DNA from: an uncultured Bacteroidota bacterium
GTDB lineage: Bacteria; Bacteroidota; Bacteroidia; Chitinophagales; Saprospiraceae
Reading direction: 5' to 3'
DNA length: 64,000 nucleotides
NCBI GenBank assembly: GCA_937872515.1
Contig: CALMSX010000083.1
Coordinates: forward strand, 124,001-188,000
The notes under the pieces were generated by a model, which searched no databases, was not told the DNA's origin, and saw only the letters and a list, made by a program, of their open reading frames with translations. Positions 57,160 to 64,000 of this stretch are shown here, one piece after another. Each line of letters opens with the position of its first letter. Position 1 is the stretch's first letter. The position numbers and the translations under genes were made by a program.

Positions 57160-60100
57160 TTATTTCTGTTTTTCCAACAGTTTCTTAAATCCATCTGATA
57201 ATTTGGTTCGGGTTTCTACCATAGAACCAAATTCATTTTTATACCTCAATCCCAGCCCAAACTTCTGCCTTCTACTGGTCAAGCTGATTTCATCCAGGTC
57301 ATATTTACCGTATAATTTTAAATTCAGCTGCCTGTCTTTGGTCAGAGCATATTCAATAAAAAATTCAGGAACAATGTAATTGTTGAGGTTTATGATTGAA
57401 TTTTGCCTCACATAGTTGCCTCCCACATTGATGGACAACCTTTCATCCAAAAATCTAAACTTGTTTTTAAGTTTGACTTCAATTTCAGTTGGCAGCAGAG
57501 AGTTATTACCGGTTACACTTTGAAAGGTAGAATTGTTGCGAAGGTCGATATCGAAATCAATGCCTGAAATCAAACCATTGTCCTCCAGTGCTTCATTGAC
57601 CAATCCTGTCACAAACATTGACAACTGACTACTTACAAATTCGCTTAATGTACTAATACCGGCGCTTTGGATAAAGTTATTGTTCGTAACCACGTCTGAG
57701 ATGGTATTGGAAGGAATAAATGAGTTAAAAACAATAAGGCCAAATACCTGGCTATTGTAATCAGATTCATTGTTTCTGAGTAATCTGATTTTACTATCTG
57801 TATAACTCTTTAACTCACCGGTGAGATTAGGAAATTCGAAATCAAATTTAACCGATGGATTAAACAAGGTATTGCCCAAGATTAATTTTAGATTAACAGC
57901 AGTAGAAACTGCAGCAGCATTAACCAATTGGTCTGTAACCAGGTATTCGGTCAAAAATGATGTAAGTGGGGTCTTTACAGCATAATCTGCTTCAATGTTG
58001 AGAGTTGCGTTGATAGGATTACCGGTCCATCGGATGGTGCCTCCCTCTCTAACAAGGAAGGGTTTGTTTACGAAATTGAACGCCGTAAAAAGGTAATTAC
58101 CCCTGGCTATCGTATAGACTCCAAACATGTCAAATTCGCCCTTATTGGACATAGAGATTCGAAGATTGCCATTGCCCACCCCAGTTATGATGTCATTTTT
58201 AAATTCATCAAAAATCATGTTGACAACCGCATCCTGGGTCATGGTAAGGTTCATTTCAATCGAAATACCTTCTACTTTTACATCCTGACTTATAGAGAGG
58301 CTATCTTCATTTTGAGCTAAAAATTTTTCTTTGTCAATGAAGGAAATAAAACTTTGATCTGTAGAAGTACGCGATTCACGTATAGGTATATTAATCACGG
58401 TCCCTGGCTTGGTAATGGCATTAATCACCATTCTCGGCGTATTGACTGAACCGCTAAAATCTACGGACACTTGTCCTCTCCCCAGGCCATAGTAAACCGG
58501 ATTGTCAAATTTAGAAGTATTGATGGCAATAACATTGTCTCCTCTGATACTTGCATCCAGGTAAAAATCTTTAAACAGTTTGTGTGTAAGTCTGCCCTCA
58601 ATAAAACCCGGATTTCCTTCGGAGTCGGTTAGTTTAGCACCGGTCAAATCGATATAACTCTCAGTAATTTCAAAATCCTGATTGTTAAAATAATACGTCT
58701 CCCCCAGATAAATGACTTCCAATTGGCCTGCGAATGCTTTGCCCTTGCCATCAATTTTAATATCTGGAAGTTTGCCATTTATGTCTGCGTCTATGTCTAC
58801 ATAGCCTTTTACATCCCGAATGCCTGCTTTTAGAATATATTCCAAAAACTTAAGTGACACTTTTTTACCTTTTACCTCAGCATCGAGTCTTTTAGTATCA
58901 AAATTGTATTCACCATTTAATTTCAGGGCCATGCCATCTGTTGCCCTGCTAAGGGATAACAGTACTTCCATGGGTTTACCTTCTTCCTTGCCAACATCGA
59001 TTGTCAATTCGCCATACGAGTCATTGTTCATCAATAAGGAAGGAATGTGGACAGTACCCGTAATACTGGGTGAAGCGTTGAATATATCACTCACTTTTAA
59101 GGTGCTGTTGAGTTCACCTCCCATTAATATTTTATCGTATTTGATAATGGGATTAATCGATGCAACATCAAGTTTAACCACATTAACAGCCAAACCTTTA
59201 TTCATGATGTCTCCTATTTCCAGCAAACGCACCCCATCTGTAATGGTAACGTTTTCCAAATCGATAAATTTGTTTCCGAATGAAAATTTGGATTCATTGT
59301 TGATTTTCCATCTTTTTTGAAAAAGCCTGATATCATTGTCAGTTATTGAAACTGTGTAGCCCTTTTCATGTGGACTCAACGTTCCTGTAAGCTGAAGATT
59401 TTGGATTGAGTCTACTATTTTGGAAGCATCAATTTTAAATTGAACGTCATTTCCTGACATTACAGACTGAACTTCAATGGCATTCAATTTTTTACCGGAT
59501 ACAACAGCGCTATCCAAATGTAAGAGGAAATCACCGGTTGTCCCCGTATTGTTGGCCATCAGTTGGACGTTATGAAACACCAAATCATTCACTTTGAGCA
59601 ATGGAAGATTAGAAACAAAAGAGAGTTCCTTTCTATCCGTATTAACCGCTCCTTTTGCCTTAAAATGATAAAGGTCCAGATTTTTAAGTCCTATCAGGCC
59701 AAACAATTTTCTGGCCTCAAACAACTCTGCATCAAATGTAAAATTTTGGGTATTTTGAAGAGCTGTGGCTTTCAGACCAAGCGTTCTGGTATGATAAGGA
59801 AAATTACTTTTAACTAAATATTGAATATCCTCAACTACCGTATTCAGGTTATATATTCCTTGTAAATTGAGGTTGACAATTTCAGAACTAAAATCAAGTT
59901 TTCTGTTTTTCCCCTTGGTTTGTTCGGCAATAAAGGTCACTTTTCCGAGATCGTACAAAGTATCATTTCTCATTATGCGTACACTATCTCCGGTGATTTT
60001 TCCAAGAAGAGAGTTGAGTGTATTGCCTTCCCCCTGAATTACCAGATGACCTGCTATCTTGCTGATATCTTTTGAAAGGTTCAACGCCTGGAGGTTGAGA

Positions 60101-61977
60101 TTTTTTACATTAGCGTCGAAGTTAAAGTTGGGCAACTGCCTATCGAAGGCCAAACTTCCATTAAAATTAAAATCAATGTTTTTATCAGCAGAAATGAGAC
60201 TTCCATTAAAAGCATTGGATGCCAGACTTCCTTTGATTTTTATTTTGTTGTAGTTGTAATTTTTAAACTCAAGCCTATCTACTTCCGCCTCCAGTTCTGC
60301 TTTTGCATTTTTAAATATGAGGCTTTCTCCATCCTTGATTTTGGCTTTGAATGATACTTTGCCAAAATCCGCATTATTGCTCCATTTGCCAAGATTAAAA
60401 TCAGTAAGAACCAAATTGCCCGCATACCTGGCTTTGTCATTTCCTTTTTTGACATCGAGACGCAAGTCAAGATCGGCATGGCCTATTTCCGTGTTCAATT
60501 TTCCAAAGGCCACAAAATCATTGAGGTAGCCATCAAAATTACCGTTAAAATCAACCCTGCCCAGCTGATAAAAATTAGCAGGTGGGTTGAAGCCGGGAAT
60601 GACATCTCCAATAAATGAAATATTTGTCACCAGTTTTTGAACCCTAAGGTTCAGCAACATTTCTCCGGGATCCTGAAGATTGCGGGCTCCAAAATCACCG
60701 GCAAAAAATAATTTATCCTCTAATCTCACGGTTAACCCAGATCCCTTGATATTGGCTAGCCTTCCTTTTAGTTTACCGTCCAATTCCAACGACTTGTTGC
60801 TATAAGAGCGATAAAAATCAGTTTTGGCAAAAGCAGGAATGAAATATCCCAATTCTTTGAGTGATACTAAGCCCTCAGAAAAATCAGCATCAATAAATAC
60901 TTTATTTGCAAAATCGGCAAATGACTCAATGCCTTTATATTTCAAAACCACTTTATTACCCAAGGTAGAATTTCCTGTTTTGATGTAAAACTCTTCTAAT
61001 GACAACATCTGATGGTTGATGATCAAAGAAGGAACTGCCATTTTTTGAAGCACAAATCCTGAAGGAGATTCAAAAGCAATATTATTAATCCTGGCATATA
61101 TATCGTCTATACCCCCAAATGAAAGGTTATCGATGTCGAGATTGATGTGATGAAAAGCAATGTGTTCAGGATTGAAAAGAAAGGCTTCTTTGCCTGTTGA
61201 TTGTAGCCGTTTGTCTAAATTGACAATACCGTCAAGTATATTTAGGGCCTTGATGGTAACGCAAAGTTGTTCAGAGTTCGACCCTTTGGTTTTTTCATTT
61301 TTAGCCAAAGGTGAACTTTCTGTGCCAAAATCCAGTCTTTGAAACTCAGGTTTAATGAGGTTTAAGTCCCCTACATCAAAAATCAGGTTTTTAATATCAA
61401 AACGTTTAAAGTTGATCTTTCCTTCTTCCAATCTGGCAATCAGGTTGACTTGACGGGGTTCGTCCAGTAGAGAAAAATTCAATTTTTTGACATAAAATTC
61501 TTTCAGGTTAATAACGATGGGGTCTTTACTTCCAGAACTGGATGAAGAGGATAATTTTTCCAGCAATTTTAAAAGATTAATTTTGCCATCCGTCGGGTCC
61601 ACTTCCACAGAAATTCTTGGATTGTAAAGGGAGATGCTACTGATTTCAAGTCTTTTTCTAAAAAGTGAAAACAAATTTTTTGAAAGGTTAACCTCTAATT
61701 TGTCCACTGCCAGGAGGGTGTCGCCATCGGTTTGTTGAATGGCAAAATCAGCCAAACTTACTCCTTTAAATATGCTCAAGTCGATTCTGGAAAGGCTCAC
61801 TTTGGCTTCAATCTTATCGGAAAGATAATTTGTCACCTTACCAGAGGCCCATTGCTGAACTACTGGAATATGAAGCACGGCTGTCAATAAAACTGGAAAA
61901 AGTAAAATAAAAATAACAAGCCATGCCAACCATCGACCAGCTTTTTTCCAAATATTTTTCGCTTTTTCTTGAGTCAT
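57160..61977 (-). CDS. tamB: TamB-like translocation and assembly module protein
   Basis: This 1,605-aa protein has a cytosolic Lys-rich start (TQEKAKNIWKKAGR), one N-terminal transmembrane helix (LAWLVIFILLFPVLLTAVLH), then a very long, repetitive beta-rich periplasmic body (AsmA/DUF748-like), and the DUF490/TamB domain at the C-terminus (about 1130-1600; NVGGNYVRQNSII, LKLYGKYDLDEISLTSR). TamB-like proteins form a hydrophobic groove bridging inner and outer membranes and are linked to lipid transport and outer-membrane protein assembly. No tamA-type gene is adjacent. Confidence 0.88.
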   Translation of the reverse strand: MTQEKAKNIWKKAGRWLAWLVIFILLFPVLLTAVLHIPVVQQWASGKVTNYLSDKIEAKVSLSRIDLSIFKGVSLADFAIQQTDGDTLLAVDKLEVNLSKNLFSLFRKRLEISSISLYNPRISVEVDPTDGKINLLKLLEKLSSSSSSGSKDPIVINLKEFYVKKLNFSLLDEPRQVNLIARLEEGKINFKRFDIKNLIFDVGDLNLIKPEFQRLDFGTESSPLAKNEKTKGSNSEQLCVTIKALNILDGIVNLDKRLQSTGKEAFLFNPEHIAFHHINLDIDNLSFGGIDDIYARINNIAFESPSGFVLQKMAVPSLIINHQMLSLEEFYIKTGNSTLGNKVVLKYKGIESFADFANKVFIDADFSEGLVSLKELGYFIPAFAKTDFYRSYSNKSLELDGKLKGRLANIKGSGLTVRLEDKLFFAGDFGARNLQDPGEMLLNLRVQKLVTNISFIGDVIPGFNPPANFYQLGRVDFNGNFDGYLNDFVAFGKLNTEIGHADLDLRLDVKKGNDKARYAGNLVLTDFNLGKWSNNADFGKVSFKAKIKDGESLIFKNAKAELEAEVDRLEFKNYNYNKIKIKGSLASNAFNGSLISADKNIDFNFNGSLAFDRQLPNFNFDANVKNLNLQALNLSKDISKIAGHLVIQGEGNTLNSLLGKITGDSVRIMRNDTLYDLGKVTFIAEQTKGKNRKLDFSSEIVNLNLQGIYNLNTVVEDIQYLVKSNFPYHTRTLGLKATALQNTQNFTFDAELFEARKLFGLIGLKNLDLYHFKAKGAVNTDRKELSFVSNLPLLKVNDLVFHNVQLMANNTGTTGDFLLHLDSAVVSGKKLNAIEVQSVMSGNDVQFKIDASKIVDSIQNLQLTGTLSPHEKGYTVSITDNDIRLFQKRWKINNESKFSFGNKFIDLENVTITDGVRLLEIGDIMNKGLAVNVVKLDVASINPIIKYDKILMGGELNSTLKVSDIFNASPSITGTVHIPSLLMNNDSYGELTIDVGKEEGKPMEVLLSLSRATDGMALKLNGEYNFDTKRLDAEVKGKKVSLKFLEYILKAGIRDVKGYVDIDADINGKLPDIKIDGKGKAFAGQLEVIYLGETYYFNNQDFEITESYIDLTGAKLTDSEGNPGFIEGRLTHKLFKDFYLDASIRGDNVIAINTSKFDNPVYYGLGRGQVSVDFSGSVNTPRMVINAITKPGTVINIPIRESRTSTDQSFISFIDKEKFLAQNEDSLSISQDVKVEGISIEMNLTMTQDAVVNMIFDEFKNDIITGVGNGNLRISMSNKGEFDMFGVYTIARGNYLFTAFNFVNKPFLVREGGTIRWTGNPINATLNIEADYAVKTPLTSFLTEYLVTDQLVNAAAVSTAVNLKLILGNTLFNPSVKFDFEFPNLTGELKSYTDSKIRLLRNNESDYNSQVFGLIVFNSFIPSNTISDVVTNNNFIQSAGISTLSEFVSSQLSMFVTGLVNEALEDNGLISGIDFDIDLRNNSTFQSVTGNNSLLPTEIEVKLKNKFRFLDERLSINVGGNYVRQNSIINLNNYIVPEFFIEYALTKDRQLNLKLYGKYDLDEISLTSRRQKFGLGLRYKNEFGSMVETRTKLSDGFKKLLEKQK

Positions 61978-62029
61978 TGCTTAGTTTATCACCCTATAAA
62001 CCGAACGTAAAGATAGCCTTTTTTACCCT

Positions 62030-62037
62030 TAATTTTG
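62030..62037 (+). promoter_or_regulatory. Possible promoter -7 box upstream of the acyl-CoA dehydrogenase
   Basis: TAATTTTG, 128 bases before the ATG at 62166. No closer octamer is present. Weakly supported. Confidence 0.3.
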
Positions 62038-62165
62038 TGTTAAATCCGGTGATTTGGCACCAATCAGGGCCTTTTACAGAAAAAATAGGATTGATTTGCT
62101 ACCAGGTTTTGTGAAACCCATTAAAACACTTTTCTTTGCCCTGCGTTTAGGTAAAAAACTAATTT

Positions 62166-63305
62166 ATGTTTGAAAGTATTGAACACCTTGAAATCATTGA
62201 GCATTCGGCCTCAGAATTTGCAAAAAAGCACATCCTTCCTAATGTTATGGAATGGGACGAGGCTCAACATTTTCCCGTTGATTTGATGAGAGAATTGGGA
62301 AAGCAGGGTTTTCTAGGGGTGCTGGTGCCCCATCAATATGGAGGCGCGGGTCTTGGATATCAGGAATATGTTAGCATATTAACAGAGATTGGAAAAGTCT
62401 GCGGATCCATTGGCTTGTCTGTAGCTGCACATAACAGCCTTTGTACAGGTCATATTCTTGCATTTGGAAATGAAGAGCAAAAACAAAAATACTTGCCTAA
62501 GCTGGCGTCTGGCGAACACATTGGTGCCTGGGGTTTAACGGAAGCCAACACCGGCAGCGATGCCATGAGGATGAAATGTGTAGCCACCGAAGATGGTGAT
62601 TATTATATCTTGAATGGAACTAAAAACTGGATTACCCATGGTAAGTCGGGAGATATAGCAGTGGTCTTGGCCCGAACCGGCGACCTTTTGGATTCAAGAG
62701 GCATCACCTCATTTATTGTTGAAAGAGAAACGCCGGGCTTTAAAGCGGGCAAAAAGGAAAATAAATTAGGGATGAGGGCTTCTGAGACAGCAGAGCTTAT
62801 TTTTGAAGATTGCAGGGTTCATAAAAGCCAGGTACTGGGACAACCAGGTGACGGCTTCATTCAGGCCATGAAGGTTTTAGATGGTGGCAGAATTAGCATC
62901 GCCGCTTTGTCTTTGGGTATTGCCAAAGGTGCTTATGAAGCTTCCATCAAATATGCCAAGGAGCGTGAACAATTTGGTCAGCCAATTGCCAATTTTCAGG
63001 CTATTTCCTTTAAGCTCGCGGACATGGCAACCAGAATTCAGGCTGCTGAATTGTTGACGCGTAAAGCTGCAGAATTGAAGAACAAAGGTGAAAAAGTGAC
63101 AGAAGCTGGCGCGATGGCCAAATATTATGCATCCGAAGTTTGTGTTTATGCCTCCAACGAAGCAGTACAAATTTTTGGAGGGTACGGCTATACAAAAGAC
63201 TTTCCAGTAGAAAAATTCTATCGCGATTCTAAACTCTGTACGATTGGTGAAGGAACCAGCGAAATTCAAAAACTAGTTATTAGCAGATCTATTTTGAAAG
63301 GGTAA
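62166..63305 (+). CDS. Acyl-CoA dehydrogenase
   Basis: This 379-aa protein has the acyl-CoA dehydrogenase layout: N-terminal helices with LPNVMEWDEAQHFPVDLMRELGKQGFLGVLVP, the FAD/substrate motif WGLTEANTGSDA (about 119-130), a beta domain, and the C-terminal helical domain with the EQFGQPIANFQ segment. The catalytic base lies in TIGEGTSEIQK (Glu near 364). It oxidises acyl-CoA to enoyl-CoA with FAD; chain length is not predictable with confidence (short/medium-chain type likely). It ends exactly where the convergent hscA gene ends, with no bases between the stop codons. Confidence 0.92.
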   Translation: MFESIEHLEIIEHSASEFAKKHILPNVMEWDEAQHFPVDLMRELGKQGFLGVLVPHQYGGAGLGYQEYVSILTEIGKVCGSIGLSVAAHNSLCTGHILAFGNEEQKQKYLPKLASGEHIGAWGLTEANTGSDAMRMKCVATEDGDYYILNGTKNWITHGKSGDIAVVLARTGDLLDSRGITSFIVERETPGFKAGKKENKLGMRASETAELIFEDCRVHKSQVLGQPGDGFIQAMKVLDGGRISIAALSLGIAKGAYEASIKYAKEREQFGQPIANFQAISFKLADMATRIQAAELLTRKAAELKNKGEKVTEAGAMAKYYASEVCVYASNEAVQIFGGYGYTKDFPVEKFYRDSKLCTIGEGTSEIQKLVISRSILKG

Positions 63306-64000
63306 TTATTCGACCTTTTTACCAGATAAAGCGGCACCAAGAGCACTGTCCATTGCCCTGTGGGTAAATGGCAGTGCGTATTCATTGATTTCCTGGATGA
63401 GGGCCATGATGCTGTCTTTATTACCCGATTCTAACAATAACTCCAGGTTCATTTTTCTTTCGGTAAGCCCGCCCAGTTCTTCTGCAGTCATCAAAGCCGT
63501 GTTAAGCGAAATAAATTTTTGAATAGAATCGATTAATAATTTTCCTTCGTTTAATGCCTCAATACGTTGCTTTTCTTCCATATCATTTTTTGCATGGTGG
63601 ATAGAATCCAAAAGCAATTTGGCCATTTCTTCATCAGAAATGCCGTAGGCAGATTTGATCACAACCTCCATCGAAGTTTCAGACCTTAGTTCACGAGCTT
63701 TTACCGTAAGAATACCATCCGCATCCAGGGCAAAGACAACCTCTATCTTGGGAAGTCCAGCTGGCATTGGAGGGAGGTTGCTTAATATAAAAGCACCCAG
63801 CTTTCTATTGTGTTTAACCAGATCTCTTTCACCTTGATAAACCGTAATAGCCAGATTCTTTTGGCCGTCTTTTGAAGTAGTATAATTTCTGCCAATTCGT
63901 GCTGGCACTTTGGTATTTCTGGGTACGATGACATCCATCAAACCACCGAGGGTTTCAATTCCCAGTGAAAGGGGAGTTACATCCAAAAGCAACAGATCTT
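63306..64000 (-). CDS. hscA: HscA-type Hsp70 chaperone, C-terminal part
   Basis: The minus-strand frame enters from beyond the right edge, with DLLLLDVTPLSLGIETLGGLM across the start of the Hsp70 substrate-binding domain, then ITVYQGERDLVKHNRKLG and a helical lid (to KKVE). About 231 residues are visible. GLMDVIVPRNTKVPARIGRNYTT favours the HscA/Fe-S-assembly branch over DnaK, and the short lid lacks the DnaK acidic tail. The ATPase domain lies outside the window. The downstream gene is convergent and adjacent. Confidence 0.85.
   Translation of the reverse strand, partial: DLLLLDVTPLSLGIETLGGLMDVIVPRNTKVPARIGRNYTTSKDGQKNLAITVYQGERDLVKHNRKLGAFILSNLPPMPAGLPKIEVVFALDADGILTVKARELRSETSMEVVIKSAYGISDEEMAKLLLDSIHHAKNDMEEKQRIEALNEGKLLIDSIQKFISLNTALMTAEELGGLTERKMNLELLLESGNKDSIMALIQEINEYALPFTHRAMDSALGAALSGKKVE

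Noticed and set aside
61978-62165. Small gene in the tamB-acyl-CoA dehydrogenase gap
   Set aside because: The only open frame there overlaps the tamB start region and has no start context or sequence pattern beyond chance.
1-64000. CRISPR arrays, insertion sequences, phage genes, toxin-antitoxin or defence islands
   Set aside because: No regularly spaced repeats, transposase motifs, terminal inverted repeats or defence-type domains were seen; the genes are core Bacteroidota functions.

Overview
The window looks like ordinary, AT-rich chromosome from a Bacteroidota bacterium. The evidence is a type IX secretion (T9SS) substrate with a C-terminal sorting domain (1397-3277, minus), the T9SS/gliding genes porT (38944-39648) and gldC (52804-53163), a short primary sigma factor without region 1.1, an ExbB-ExbD-ExbD-TonB energy module, many short lipoproteins, and at least 23 copies of the Bacteroidota promoter octamer TAnnTTTG just upstream of genes. 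Shine-Dalgarno sequences are weak or absent. The gene set would suit a Saprospiraceae-like lineage, but that placement is a guess. I see no rRNA, CRISPR array, insertion sequence, phage or defence island.

Layout. 1-3.3 kb: threonine catabolism (tdh-kbl, kbl cut by the window edge) and a T9SS-exported Omp28-like protein. 3.4-7.3 kb: PolX with a degraded polymerase site, a DUF1573 lipoprotein, a UbiA/MqnP-type prenyltransferase and an FMN reductase. 7.4-10.4 kb: UPF0173 hydrolase-parA-parB-DUF5683. 10.4-18.2 kb: sterol-desaturase family protein, MsrB lipoprotein, an unknown lipoprotein, threonine aldolase, DUF3810, a WG-repeat lipoprotein and an ECF sigma factor with a small membrane partner. 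18.1-23.3 kb: YebC, a zinc-ribbon protein, an ATP-grasp enzyme and the exb/tonB operon. 23.4-28.4 kb: dapF-CPBP protease-mutS2-mnmD and tRNA-Leu(CAG). 28.4-33.4 kb: SWIM protein, SixA-like phosphatase, DUF4296 lipoprotein, response regulator, CorC/HlyC-type transporter and a 57-aa membrane protein. 33.5-38.9 kb: yidC-gpsA-rhomboid-pssA, then ferredoxin-dapB. 38.9-48.6 kb (minus strand): porT, menG/ubiE, a 1,948-aa alpha-2-macroglobulin, peroxiredoxin, polyprenyl diphosphate synthase and a START-like protein. 48.8-57.2 kb: primary sigma factor, TonB-dependent receptor, accD, gldC, pepD, arfB-like, fatty acid desaturase and an MBL hydrolase. 57.2-64 kb: TamB-like giant, acyl-CoA dehydrogenase and the C-terminal part of HscA.

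Functional themes are envelope biogenesis (YidC, TamB, PssA, GpsA, desaturase, AccD, TonB system), menaquinone synthesis (UbiA/MqnP, polyprenyl synthase, MenG), lysine/peptidoglycan precursors (DapB, DapF), and chromosome segregation or DNA maintenance (ParAB, MutS2, PolX).

I did not find a clearly new multi-gene system. The most interesting local signals are: a perfect intrinsic terminator embedded in the signal-peptide codons of the TonB receptor after the sigma-factor gene; dyad symmetries at the promoters or starts of the desaturase, ECF sigma and threonine aldolase genes; a promoter-equipped 28-residue membrane microprotein; PolX without its catalytic aspartate pair; and very short predicted 5' leaders.
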